Assembly: GCA_900549555.1 (NCBI GenBank)
Contig: UROO01000006.1
Coordinates: 1-43,023 of the forward strand
Length of the DNA stretch: 43,023 nt
DNA from: an uncultured Collinsella sp.
GTDB lineage: Bacteria > Actinomycetota > Coriobacteriia > Coriobacteriales > Coriobacteriaceae
Direction: 5' to 3'
The first letter of the stretch is position 1. Each line of letters starts with the position of its first letter. Under the pieces are notes generated by a model. That model was not told where the DNA came from, did not search any database, and saw nothing but the letters and a program-made list of their open reading frames with translations. Both the position numbers and the translations under genes were made by a program. Of the stretch, positions 16,803 through 25,007 are shown one piece after another.

Positions 16803-17486
16803 ATGGCTTTTGAGCCCGCTCAACATAGCTTTATCACGCTCGAGGGCGTCGATGGTGCCGGCAAGTCCACGCAGGCGCGTCTGCTTGCCCGCGCGCTCGA
16901 GCTCGCTGGCCACCAGGTTGTGAGCCTGCGCGAACCGGGCGGCACCGCCATCAGCGAAAAGATCCGTGCTCTGCTGCTCGACCCCGCCAATACGGCGATG
17001 GGCGACACCTGCGAGTTGCTGCTCTACGAGGCGGCGCGCGCCCAGTTGGTGCACGAGGTCATCGCGCCCGCCCTCGCCGCCGGCAAGGTGGTCCTGTGCG
17101 ACCGCTTCTACGATTCCACAACCTGCTACCAGGCATTTGCCGACGGCCTCGACCGCCAGATGGTGCACGACGCCAACAACCTGGCCGTCGCGGGAACACA
17201 CCCGACGCTCACGCTCGTCTACCACATCACGCCCGAGCAGGCGGCGCTACGCATGGCCGCCCGTGGCGCGGCAGATCGCATGGAGGCAAAAGGCATGGCA
17301 TTCCAGGAGCGTGTCTACCAGGGCTTTTGCGCAATTGCCGCCGAGGAGCCAAACCGCGTAAAGCTCATCGACGCCACCGTGCCCATCGAGGAGGTCTTCG
17401 GGAAGACGGTCGAGCAGGTTCGCGCGTACGGTCTCGACATTCCGCAAGACGCCGTCGCCGCCGCGCTTGCCAAGGAGGCCGAGTAA
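16803..17486 (+). CDS. tmk: Thymidylate kinase
   Basis: Phosphorylates dTMP to dTDP for DNA synthesis. The 227-residue protein shows the P-loop LEGVDGAGKST (13-23), LREPGGTAISEKIR with the family's DR(E)PGG-type motif, and VVLCDRFYDSTTCYQ with the substrate-binding DR-Y segment. AGGAAGGGG lies upstream of ATG. It begins the tmk-holB-ricT cluster, whose order is like that in Firmicutes such as B. subtilis without the small genes between. Confidence 0.94.
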   Translation: MAFEPAQHSFITLEGVDGAGKSTQARLLARALELAGHQVVSLREPGGTAISEKIRALLLDPANTAMGDTCELLLYEAARAQLVHEVIAPALAAGKVVLCDRFYDSTTCYQAFADGLDRQMVHDANNLAVAGTHPTLTLVYHITPEQAALRMAARGAADRMEAKGMAFQERVYQGFCAIAAEEPNRVKLIDATVPIEEVFGKTVEQVRAYGLDIPQDAVAAALAKEAE

Positions 17487-17487
17487 C

Positions 17488-18615
17488 ATGGCCCCCGCTC
17501 AGGCAAGCCTGCTGGCCAAGCTCGACACCCAACAGCGCGTGCGCGACTTTTTGACCAACGCCGTCGCCAGCGGCCGCGCATCGCACGCCTACCTGTTTTT
17601 GGGCGCTCCCGGCGCCGGTAAGCTCGATGCCGCATGGGCGCTCGCCCAGGCCTTCCTGTGCGAGCAGGACGGCTGCGGCGCATGCGACAGCTGCGTGCGC
17701 GTTGCACGGCACACACATCCCGACGTGCACTATTACACGCCTGAGAGCGCCACGGGCTACCTCATTGCCCAGACCCGCGAGCTACTCGACGACGTGCCGC
17801 TGGCGCCCATCCGCGCTAAGGCCAAGGTCTACATCATCGACCGTGCCGAGCAGCTGCGCGCTAACACCGCCAACGCACTGCTCAAGACACTCGAGGAGCC
17901 GCCCGAGGGCGTTATGTTTATCTTGCTGGGCACCTCGGCAGACGTGATGCTGCCCACCATCGTGAGCCGCTGCCAGTGCGTGCCGTTTCGGCTGGTGTCG
18001 CCCGCCGTGGCCGCGCGTGCCGTGAGTCGCGCGACGGGTCAGGACCTCGCGCGTTGCCGCATGGCGGTCGCCGTGGCGGGGAGCCCCACGCGCGGCATCG
18101 AGTTCCTTAAGAGTGCCGAGCGCCAGGATGCTCGCCGCCAGATGGTCCGCGCCATCGATTCTCTCATCGCTGCCGACGAGGCCGATGTGCTCAGTCGCGC
18201 CAAGTCGCTCATCGTCGCCGTCAAGGCGCCGCTCGCCGAGGTCAAGTCCACGCAGGAAAAGGTGCTCGAGCAAAACGCCGATTACCTGTCGCGTGGAGCA
18301 TTGAAGCAGCTTGAGGACCGTAACAAGCGCGAACTCAACGCGCGCGAGCGTTCGGGTATCATGGAAGCGCTGGCGAGCGCACGGACGCTCATGCGCGACG
18401 TGCTGCTGACACTTCAGGACGAGGCGGCCGACGTCGTGAACGAAGACGTGCGCGACACGATCGGTCGGCTTGCCGCCGCGACGAATGTTGCGGGTGCCAC
18501 CCGGGCGCTCGAGGCGGTCGCGACCGCCGAGCGCAACATCGCCAGAAACGTTACTCCCCAGCTGGCCATCGAGGTCATGCTGTTCGATATCAGGAAGGCA
18601 CTGAAATGCCGTTAG
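17488..18615 (+). CDS. holB: DNA polymerase III subunit delta'
   Basis: A 375-residue clamp-loader subunit that helps place the sliding clamp. Seen: GAPGAGKLDAAWALAQAFLC (Walker A-like), the zinc module C-x5-C-x2-C-x2-C around CEQDGCGACDSC, VYIIDRAEQLRANTANALLKTLEEPPEG, and the SRC motif in TIVSRCQCVPF. The P-loop keeps its Lys, but Leu follows where Thr/Ser would coordinate magnesium; delta' subunits often do not hydrolyse ATP. ATG 17488 is 1 base past tmk, with AAGGAGG inside the tmk end. The gene overlaps ricT by 10 bases. Confidence 0.9.
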   Translation: MAPAQASLLAKLDTQQRVRDFLTNAVASGRASHAYLFLGAPGAGKLDAAWALAQAFLCEQDGCGACDSCVRVARHTHPDVHYYTPESATGYLIAQTRELLDDVPLAPIRAKAKVYIIDRAEQLRANTANALLKTLEEPPEGVMFILLGTSADVMLPTIVSRCQCVPFRLVSPAVAARAVSRATGQDLARCRMAVAVAGSPTRGIEFLKSAERQDARRQMVRAIDSLIAADEADVLSRAKSLIVAVKAPLAEVKSTQEKVLEQNADYLSRGALKQLEDRNKRELNARERSGIMEALASARTLMRDVLLTLQDEAADVVNEDVRDTIGRLAAATNVAGATRALEAVATAERNIARNVTPQLAIEVMLFDIRKALKCR

Positions 18616-20300
18616 TCGTACCCGTTAAGTTTACCTACGCCTCGCGCGACCTGTGGTTTGACCCGCAGGATCTGGATATCCTCGAGGCCGATTATGCCAT
18701 TTGCTCCACTGAGCGCGGAACCGAGATCGGCCTGGTCACGGCCGATCCCTTCGAGGTGCCGCAGGACGAGATCGGCCAGCCGCTCAAGCCCGTGCTGCGC
18801 GTTGCAAGCGACATCGACCTGCAGCTTGCCGACGACCTGGCTATCCAGGGTGACGAGGCCATGGTCGACTTCCGCCGTCTGGTCAAGGAGCTCGACCTCG
18901 AGATGAAGCCGGTCGGCGTCGAGTACCTGTTTGGCGGCGAGAAGGCTGTGTTCTACTTTGCTGCCGAGGAACGCGTCGATTTCCGTCAGCTCGTCAAGGA
19001 CCTGTCTTCGACGCTGCACATTCGCGTCGACATGCGCCAGATCGGTGTGCGTGACGAGACCCGCCTGGTGGGCGGCTATGCCCAATGCGGACAGGAGCTC
19101 TGCTGCACGCGCTTTGGCGGACAGTTTGAGCCCGTCTCGATTCGCATGGCAAAAGAGCAGGACCTGCCGCTCAACTCGTCCAAGATCAGCGGCGTTTGCG
19201 GCCGCCTGATGTGCTGTCTGCGCTATGAGTTCGAGGCGTACAAGGACTTTAAGAGCCGTGCGCCCAAAAAGAAGACGCTCATCGATACGCCGCTTGGCAA
19301 GGCGCGTATCCAGGAATATGACACGCCGCGTGAGCAGCTGGTGCTGCGCCTGGAGAACGGCAAAGTCTTTAAGGTCAACCTGGCCGATATGACGTGCTCG
19401 GAGGGCTGCAAAAAGAAGGCCGCCGAGCAGGGCTGCAACTGCCGCCCCGATTGCGTAACGCGCGACGTGCTCGAGCGCATCGAGTCGCCCGAGATGCGCC
19501 TGGCGCTCATGGAGCTCGATCGCGAGAATGGCGTCGATGTGGGCGATGGCCTGTCGAGTGCCGACCGTCTGGCCGGCACATCGATGCCCAAGCGCCGTCG
19601 TCGCGATGCCGAATCCGATGCTCGCGCTGCTCAGGGCCAGGGCGAGGGCCGTGGCCGTGGAAAGGGCCGCGGCAAGACCGAGGCACCCGAGGCCGAGGAG
19701 GCAGCCGGTGGTCGTCGCCGCCGCAAGCGCGCGGCGTCCGTCGACAATGGCGAGGCCGCGGGCAAGAACGCTTCTCGCGAGCGCGAGACTCAGCAGCCCC
19801 AGCAGCAAAACCGCGGCGGTGGCATGAACCCCACGCGCCGTCGCCGCCGTCACCTGTCGAGCGAGGAGCGCGAGGACGCCTTCCGCGCCGCAGCCGCTCG
19901 CGAGGCCGGTGCCGCTCCCAAGGACGCCTCGGGCTCCGATGCGCCTGCTGACAAGGGCGGCAAGCCGCGTGGCGAGGAGGAGCGCGCACCGCGTCCGCGT
20001 CGTCGCCATTCCTCGGGTGCGCAGCAGAAGCCCTCGGTTCCTTCTGTGGCCGATCAGGTTTCGGATGGCGAAGTCAAGGTCACGCGCCGTCGTCCTGGAG
20101 ACGGCGGGGGAGCTGCCGCCAAGGCTTCGCGCGGCGGTACTCGCGACGAGCGCGAACCGCGTGAGAATAGCGGTGGCGAGGGCTCGACCGACCAGGGTCA
20201 AAAGCGTCGCCGTCGCCGTCGCTCCCGCAAGCCGCGCCAGGACGGTGGTGAAGGCTCGACCCACACCTCGTCCGCACCGCAACCGCCTGCCGGCGAATAA
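18606..20300 (+). CDS. PSP1-domain protein, RicT/YaaT-like, with long basic tail
   Basis: The first 300 residues match RicT, part of the Y-complex that guides RNase Y processing in B. subtilis and binds Fe-S clusters. Conserved cysteines are in CGQELCCTRFGG (161, 166, 167) and GVCGRLMCCLRYE (198, 203, 204). From about residue 320 the protein changes to an unstructured Arg/Gly/Ala/Glu-rich tail of some 240 residues with repeated KRRRR-like and RRRRRRSRKPRQ patches, which should bind RNA. Firmicute RicT lacks such a tail and is about 275 residues long. It follows holB with a 10-base overlap, the order also found in Firmicutes. The tail's role is inferred from composition only. Confidence 0.85.
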   Translation: MPLVVPVKFTYASRDLWFDPQDLDILEADYAICSTERGTEIGLVTADPFEVPQDEIGQPLKPVLRVASDIDLQLADDLAIQGDEAMVDFRRLVKELDLEMKPVGVEYLFGGEKAVFYFAAEERVDFRQLVKDLSSTLHIRVDMRQIGVRDETRLVGGYAQCGQELCCTRFGGQFEPVSIRMAKEQDLPLNSSKISGVCGRLMCCLRYEFEAYKDFKSRAPKKKTLIDTPLGKARIQEYDTPREQLVLRLENGKVFKVNLADMTCSEGCKKKAAEQGCNCRPDCVTRDVLERIESPEMRLALMELDRENGVDVGDGLSSADRLAGTSMPKRRRRDAESDARAAQGQGEGRGRGKGRGKTEAPEAEEAAGGRRRRKRAASVDNGEAAGKNASRERETQQPQQQNRGGGMNPTRRRRRHLSSEEREDAFRAAAAREAGAAPKDASGSDAPADKGGKPRGEEERAPRPRRRHSSGAQQKPSVPSVADQVSDGEVKVTRRRPGDGGGAAAKASRGGTRDEREPRENSGGEGSTDQGQKRRRRRRSRKPRQDGGEGSTHTSSAPQPPAGE

Positions 20301-20344
20301 CGTCCGTAAGCGGATGTGACCCGCCTGACCCCAGCGCCTCTGGG

Positions 20345-20398
20345 TATCATGGCTCTACACCGACAACCCTCCCTTCGCCTTCGCGTAGGGAGGGTTGT
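20345..20398 (+). promoter_or_regulatory. comF promoter with a hairpin covering the ribosome site
   Basis: TATCAT at 20345-20350 predicts a start near 20357. A 12-bp perfect stem (20363-20374 with 20387-20398, 12-base loop) begins a few bases into the transcript. Its 3' arm contains AGGGAGGG, the only ribosome-binding site for ATG 20402. Folding would hide the site. No T tract follows, so it is not a terminator. Confidence 0.6.
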
Positions 20399-20401
20399 GT
20401 C

Positions 20402-21208
20402 ATGAAGAGACATCTGAACGTATTGACTCGCTTGCAGGGCGCAGGTGTCCTACCGTTTGCGGACGAATTGCTACCGCTTGCCGAGCACGCGACATACGAG
20501 GCGCTCGAGGCGTTGTCGCCTACGCGATGCGCCGGCTGCGAGCGTTCCGGTGCGCTGATCTGCCAGGATTGTCTGGCATCGCTCGCACTCATCGACCCGT
20601 GCCATAGCTGCATCCGATGCGGCGCCCCGTTTGGGGATTTGCTGTGCACCGAGTGCTCGGTCGAGGGCGCGTCTTCGGCAATGGCCGAGGCGCTCGATTG
20701 CTGCCTGGCGTGTGCCGTCTATGCACATCCGCTGCCGCGCATCATTAAAGCGTACAAGGATGCGGGCGAGCGACGTCTGGCACCGTATCTGGCGGAGCTA
20801 CTCTACGACACTGCCTTGCATGCCCAGGTGGCAGCCCCCGATCGCTACGGCAGTGTGCTGTCCGGCGCCGACGCGGTGGTATTTGTGCCCGCGACTGCGG
20901 CAGCGTTTCGGCGGCGTGGATTCGACCATATGGAAGCAATCGCGCGCCCGTTTTGCGATCTTTCGGGTGTGTCGTTGCTGGACGCCCTGGTCAAATACGG
21001 TCACGGTGACCAGCGCGAGCTCGGTCGCGATGAGCGCCGGGGACATGCCCGGGGCATGTACGAGACAGTCGAGGATGTGCGCGGCTGTCGCCTGCTGCTC
21101 ATCGATGATGTCATTACCACGGGTGCGACCATGGCGGCGGCCTCGGCGGAGCTCAAGCGTGCCGGCGCCGCGGCAGTCGATGGTCTCGCTATCGCACGCG
21201 TTTGGTAG
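20402..21208 (+). CDS. comF: ComF-family phosphoribosyltransferase-like protein
   Basis: A 268-residue cytoplasmic protein; ComF proteins are needed for DNA uptake, probably for single-strand handling. It has the N-terminal zinc cysteines (CAGC...CQDC, then CHSCIRCG...CTEC) and a phosphoribosyltransferase fold ending in the PRPP-loop motif LLIDDVITTGAT. VFVPATAAAFRRRGFDH is the preceding conserved strand. Whether the host is naturally transformable cannot be told from this. The gene has its own promoter and leads into the nuclease-like gene 11 bp downstream. Confidence 0.88.
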   Translation: MKRHLNVLTRLQGAGVLPFADELLPLAEHATYEALEALSPTRCAGCERSGALICQDCLASLALIDPCHSCIRCGAPFGDLLCTECSVEGASSAMAEALDCCLACAVYAHPLPRIIKAYKDAGERRLAPYLAELLYDTALHAQVAAPDRYGSVLSGADAVVFVPATAAAFRRRGFDHMEAIARPFCDLSGVSLLDALVKYGHGDQRELGRDERRGHARGMYETVEDVRGCRLLLIDDVITTGATMAAASAELKRAGAAAVDGLAIARVW

Positions 21209-21219
21209 GGGGTGGTTTT

Positions 21220-22332
21220 GTGGCAGTGAAGATAGCGCGGCGCATCGAGCCGACAAGCGAGCAACTGGCGGCCTCCGTAATCCTGACTGGCGCCTCGGCA
21301 CTGCGCATGATGCGCGCCGAGCGCCGACAAATGGGTTACATCAGCTGGAGAGACCTCTATCCCGATGAAGAGCGCCGTGCGCTGCATACATCGTCTCCCT
21401 CGGCCAAGGACATCTATCTTCCCGATTTGGTGCGGATCGGGGCCGTGAGTGGCGAGGTCCAAGAAGACTTGTGCCTGCTGGTGGGGTCGGCGAAGCAGCG
21501 TCGCCGCATGCCTGGTGCAAGCTGGTCCGTTTGTTCTACAGACCTGCCGGACGCCTCGATTTTGGAGGTGGAGCCGGGGGTGTACAGCTTGTCTCCCGAG
21601 GCCCTCTGCGTAGCCGTTGCGCGCGAAGTCGGCTGTATCCAAGCATTTGCCCTGGCCCAGGAGCTGTGCTCCAAGATTTCGCTGAGCGATCGCGGGCAGT
21701 ATCTGCCCCCTTACAGCTCGCCCACCGTGAACAGGCTTGCAAAGGATAGGGACCAGCCGTCAGATGTGGGCTACTTTGAGGTCGAGCCAGTGCTGACGCC
21801 CGATCGCCTGGCAGATTACCTTGCGGCATGCAAGGGGAGCGCGGCCAAGCAGCTGCGGCGGCTGTGCCCCTATCTGTCGGAAAACCTGCGCTCGCCCATG
21901 GAATGCATCATGCTTGCCATGTTTTCGCTTCCGTTTTCCTATGGCGGATTTGCCTGCGGTCCCTTTAAGACCGACCACAAAATCGAGTTCAACGACCGTG
22001 CGCAGGCGATCTCGGGGATGCCGTATGCGGTTTGCGATGCCTATCAGGAAGCAGCTCGGTTTGACCTGGAATACAACGGTGAGCAGGGCCATTCGTCTCG
22101 CGGCGGGCGCATTCACGATGAAAAACGCAATACGGGTTTGGCGTCCATGGGGATCGAGGTCGCGACGGTCAACAACGAGATGCTCTGCGACATGGAGGCG
22201 TTAGAGGCACTCGCATGGCGCATATACCAACGCATGGGTAAGCGATATCAGAATCGTGTAGAGGCTCGTCGAAAGAGGCAAGATGCTCTGCTGAATACGC
22301 TCCGAGCGTGCTTTGGGCTCAAGCCGGCGTAA
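21220..22332 (+). CDS. Nuclease-like protein of unknown function, possible PD-(D/E)XK fold
   Basis: A 370-residue protein. The first half, with a TALLS/abortive-infection-like helical pattern, I do not recognise. The C-terminal third resembles DUF559/Vsr-type nuclease folds: helix SPMECIMLAM with Glu228, then RFDLEYNG with Asp282 and Glu284, then HDEKRNTGLASMGIEVATVNNE, the usual Lys/Arg-rich helix before the last strand. I chose GTG 21220 because AGGGGGTGG precedes it; the frame opens at TTG 21202. It follows comF by 11 bp, probably in one transcript, and ends just before a MITE-like element. Lineage-specific defence or DNA-processing roles are possible but unproven. Confidence 0.6.
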   Translation: MAVKIARRIEPTSEQLAASVILTGASALRMMRAERRQMGYISWRDLYPDEERRALHTSSPSAKDIYLPDLVRIGAVSGEVQEDLCLLVGSAKQRRRMPGASWSVCSTDLPDASILEVEPGVYSLSPEALCVAVAREVGCIQAFALAQELCSKISLSDRGQYLPPYSSPTVNRLAKDRDQPSDVGYFEVEPVLTPDRLADYLAACKGSAAKQLRRLCPYLSENLRSPMECIMLAMFSLPFSYGGFACGPFKTDHKIEFNDRAQAISGMPYAVCDAYQEAARFDLEYNGEQGHSSRGGRIHDEKRNTGLASMGIEVATVNNEMLCDMEALEALAWRIYQRMGKRYQNRVEARRKRQDALLNTLRACFGLKPA

Positions 22333-22367
22333 AACTATGGCTTTATAGGGGGTCTGTTTATATGCCC

Positions 22368-22584
22368 TGTGCAAAAAACGGCAAATATGAGTACTGCTAC
22401 TAGATTAGTGACAGCAAAAATAAAGAAACTTGGGCCGAAAAACTGGATTCAGCGATGAGATAATAAACGAATGTGGAATATCTTGGCGCCAAGCGGGCTG
22501 TGCGGAACTCAAAAAGGGCTCGTGGGGCGGAAATACGCTGCTACTAAATTGGTAGCAGTACTCATATTTGCCGTTTTTTGCACA
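22368..22584. mobile_element. MITE-like element B with 33-bp inverted ends
   Basis: Bases 22368-22400 and 22552-22584 are a perfect 33-bp inverted repeat (inner ends GTACTGCTAC/GTAGCAGTAC) around 151 bp with no convincing gene. The interior is AT-rich on its left side and contains GTGCGGAACTC, an 11-mer also present in element A. No target duplication is visible in the flanks. The size and layout suit a non-autonomous element or a long-hairpin repeat. Short open frames crossing it have no ribosome site. Confidence 0.7.
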
Positions 22585-22603
22585 CGGCACCCTGAGACGG
22601 GTG

Positions 22604-22635
22604 GCCCGGAGCTCCCCGTGGGGGGAGCTCCGGGC
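22604..22635. terminator. Strong GC hairpin, possible terminator
   Basis: A perfect 14-bp stem (22604-22617 with 22622-22635) closes a 4-base loop. It is followed by TTCAT rather than a T tract, so it may work as a Rho-aided stop or just as an RNA structure. It separates element B from the promoter at 22707. Confidence 0.5.
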
Positions 22636-22706
22636 TTCATGGGGGCACGAATGACCCGCCCCGACCTGCGAAATCTGTGCTCGCGATGCGAATAACGTCC
22701 CTAACC

Positions 22707-22735
22707 TTAAACTATAGCTTGAACTTAGCTATAAT
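22707..22735 (+). promoter_or_regulatory. Strong sigma-70-type promoter
   Basis: TTAAAC (22707-22712) and a perfect TATAAT (22730-22735) are separated by 17 bp in an AT-rich patch. Transcription should begin near 22742, more than 320 bases before the lipoprotein gene. Confidence 0.75.
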
Positions 22736-22741
22736 GCCCTA

Positions 22742-23060
22742 CGTTCCTGCCAGGCTGTGGTTGCGGACGGACGAAATGCCCATCCTAGTCCAAGACAGAC
22801 GCGGTCAAAGGGATCCACGTAAGCGACCGCGTGCGCGCGGCGCGATCATGGCGCGTCCTAGATGTAAGCCGCACCGTCCGTTCTACTTTCTTTGGGGCAA
22901 TACCGCCTCGCGGGCGAGCGGGCCAGTCGTGAAGGTGGCTGCGGCCTCCCGAGCAAACGCCCCGGTGCGCAAGTGTGGGGTCAAATACCAGGTCAGCTGG
23001 TGGGAACACCCGTTATTCCGCGCAACGCACGGATTGTATACGACACAGAAGGCAGGGTAG
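22742..23060 (+). ncRNA. Candidate structured RNA or long structured leader
   Basis: The 320 bases after a strong promoter have no gene but many nested pairings: CGGACGG 22764-22770 with CCGTCCG 22874-22880; CATCCTAG with CTAGATG (22858-22864), one bulge; ACGCGGTC 22799-22806 with GACCGCGT 22825-22832; GGGGC near 22894 with GCCCC near 22964; ACCAG with CTGGT around 22988-23001. CCTGCC at the 5' end can pair with GGCAGG near 23051. The nested three-layer stem is unlikely by chance. It matches none of RNase P, tmRNA, SRP or 6S that I can recognise. A lineage-restricted RNA, or a leader controlling the lipoprotein, is possible. Confidence 0.4.
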
Positions 23061-23065
23061 TGGAC

Positions 23066-24076
23066 ATGGTGAGGGGCAGCTTGATGCACGCGGCTCGGTT
23101 AGGTGCTGGGACCGCGGCGGTCATTGCCGTATTGGGCTTGAGCGGATGCGCGTTCAATCCACTGTCCACGTTCACGACACCCACGATTGACCAGATCGAG
23201 CGCGAGACCGTTACCCCTACGGTGTCGGACGATGCCCTGGTCACTCCCGGCACCCTGACGGTTGCCCTCGATACCTCCGATGCTCCGCAGGCCATGCAGG
23301 GCGCCGATGGTAACCTCACGGGCTACGCGGTCGACGCTGCCCGCGCCCTTGCAAGTCGCATGGGCCTCAAGGTTGCTTTCGTCGATGCGTCTTCTGCCGA
23401 TTCCGCGCTTGGCGACAAAAAGGCCGACATCTTCATTGGCGACATCAATTCCACGGATGGTGACATCAGCACGCTTGGTACTTGCCTGTACGACGCTGCG
23501 GCAGTGTTCGGAAAGACGAGCGATGGCGAGTCGCTGAGCGTTTCCACCGAAACGCTTAACACCGCTACCCTGGGCGTTCAGACCTCTTCGGCCTCGCAGG
23601 AAGCGCTCGCCAAGCAGAGCATCACGGCCAACCAAAAGACCTTCTCCAACGTCAACGAGTGCTTTGAGGCGCTCAAGTCCGGCGAGGTCGACTACGTGAT
23701 TTGCGACTCCACAGCCGGCGGCTACCTTGCGCGCCTGATGAGCCAGATCTCTTACGTCGGCGCGCTCGAGACGCCCTCGACGCTCGGCGTCGCGGGCCTC
23801 GCGGCCAACGACGAGCTATGCCGCGCCGTGAGCGATGCCCTCGACGGTATCACGGTCGATGGTACGCTCGAGGCGGTCCACTCCGTCTGGTACGGCACGA
23901 TGCCCTATGACCTCACCACCAAGACGGTCTCGGGCGCCGACGTGCAGTCGACCGACACCGGATCCAGCGAGTCCGCATCCTCCGATTCGAGCAGCGAGGG
24001 CGCAACCTCCGAGGATAAATCGTCCAGCCAGGAGGGTACTATCACCGACGACGACATTAACAAGCTCAATAGCTAG
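23066..24076 (+). CDS. Solute-binding lipoprotein (SBP family 3 type)
   Basis: A 336-residue exported lipoprotein: basic MVRGSLMHAARLG, hydrophobic stretch, and lipobox LSGC with Cys28. A periplasmic-binding-protein fold follows (GTLTVALDTSDAPQAM, GYAVDAARALASRMGLK, CFEALKSGEVDYVICD), typical of amino-acid-binding subunits. A Ser/Thr/Glu-rich tail (about 295-336) may span the wall or be unstructured. ATG 23066 is preceded by GGCAGGG; the upstream frame to 22892 overlaps the structured leader. No ABC permease or ATPase gene is near, so it is an orphan binding protein. Confidence 0.85.
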   Translation: MVRGSLMHAARLGAGTAAVIAVLGLSGCAFNPLSTFTTPTIDQIERETVTPTVSDDALVTPGTLTVALDTSDAPQAMQGADGNLTGYAVDAARALASRMGLKVAFVDASSADSALGDKKADIFIGDINSTDGDISTLGTCLYDAAAVFGKTSDGESLSVSTETLNTATLGVQTSSASQEALAKQSITANQKTFSNVNECFEALKSGEVDYVICDSTAGGYLARLMSQISYVGALETPSTLGVAGLAANDELCRAVSDALDGITVDGTLEAVHSVWYGTMPYDLTTKTVSGADVQSTDTGSSESASSDSSSEGATSEDKSSSQEGTITDDDINKLNS

Positions 24077-24090
24077 TTATTGCTAGGGGT

Positions 24091-24123
24091 GGCGTCTCCT
24101 ATGCGCTAGGAGAGACGCCTCTT
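24091..24123 (+). terminator. Terminator 1 after the lipoprotein gene
   Basis: GGCGTCTCCT (24091-24100) pairs with 24108-24119 with a two-base bulge, followed by TCTT. Confidence 0.7.
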
Positions 24124-24142
24124 CACGGTTTCAACACGCATT

Positions 24143-24176
24143 GCCGGGCTTTCCCAACAGGGGAGCCCGGCTTTTT
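24143..24176 (+). terminator. Terminator 2 after the lipoprotein gene
   Basis: A stem of about 12 bp (24143-24155 with 24160-24171, one mismatch) runs into TTTTT. Two stops in a row insulate hpf. The rest of the gap to 24393 (about 215 bp) shows no further clear element. Confidence 0.85.
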
Positions 24177-24393
24177 CATCCCAATAAAACCAGCAGGTCA
24201 AAGCCAATTTTCGGGACCAAATACAAAGTCGCCGTCGCCCTCCTATAGCGCACTTTGCCACAGAAAAGTGCGAGACTTCGGTATGCGGTATCAAGCAATC
24301 GTTATTCGGGTCTTTGGGAATTCGGGTGATTAAATGCACGGCAATGGGTACATAGCCAGTACAGTAAGTCCCCGAGGCAGATTGGAGCCACGT

Positions 24394-24978
24394 ATGGATA
24401 TCAAGGTTTCTGGACGCAAGACGACGGTAACCGATGCTCTGCGTGCGCATGTGGATGAGAAGATCGGCGAGGCGCTCAAGGTTTTCGATATCGAGCCCAT
24501 GACGGTCGACGTTGTACTTCGCTATGAGAAGAACCCCTCGAACCCCAACCCGGCAATCGTCGAGGTCACGGTTCGTGCCCGCGGTTCTGTGATTCGTGTT
24601 GCCGAGCACGGTGCAGATATGTACGCCGCCATCGACCTCTCCGCCGATAAGGTCACCCGTCAGCTGCGCAAGTTCAAGACCAAGGTCGTGGACAACCGCC
24701 AGGGCGGTGCCAGCGCAGCGGATGTCGCACCGGTCGAGCGCGTCGAGGATCTGGCCGACCTGCTGCTGCCCGAGGAGGAGGACGACCTGCTCGTCCGCGA
24801 GAAGGTCATCGATGTCACCCCGATGACTGAGGAGCAGGCGCTGGTGCAGACTGATCTGCTCGGCCACGACTTCTACGTGTTCGAGAACGCGACGACTGGC
24901 CTCATCAATGTGGTGTATCACCGTAAGAATGGTGGATATGGCATCATCAAGCCCCGTATCGAAACACTTGACGAGTAA
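24394..24978 (+). CDS. hpf: Long-form ribosome hibernation promoting factor
   Basis: A 194-residue protein that joins 70S ribosomes into inactive 100S dimers in stationary phase. The N-terminal domain (1-100) is YfiA/HPF-like, MDIKVSGRKTTVTDALRAHVDEKI, and blocks the decoding site. A linker follows. The C-terminal dimerisation domain has PMTEEQALVQTDLLGHDFYVFENATTGLINVVYHRKNGGYGIIKP. The length fits the long form found in Gram-positives. ATG 24394 has TTGGAG 8 bases upstream; the longer frame to 24334 lacks one. Confidence 0.95.
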   Translation: MDIKVSGRKTTVTDALRAHVDEKIGEALKVFDIEPMTVDVVLRYEKNPSNPNPAIVEVTVRARGSVIRVAEHGADMYAAIDLSADKVTRQLRKFKTKVVDNRQGGASAADVAPVERVEDLADLLLPEEEDDLLVREKVIDVTPMTEEQALVQTDLLGHDFYVFENATTGLINVVYHRKNGGYGIIKPRIETLDE

Positions 24979-25007
24979 AATACGTTAACTTGCATGTGTT
25001 AACGGTT

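Noticed and set aside
22471..22695. A 74-codon frame inside element B
   Set aside because: It crosses the inverted-repeat arm and the GC hairpin, lacks a ribosome site and resembles no protein.
22985..22995. ACCAGGTCAG, part of the SRP RNA tip consensus
   Set aside because: The following GGAAGGAAGCAGCC-type part is missing and the flanks do not form the SRP stem.
23040..23060. ACAGAA near the 3' end of the leader, as in RNase P RNA
   Set aside because: The diagnostic GAGGAAAGTCC and other conserved RNase P regions are absent.
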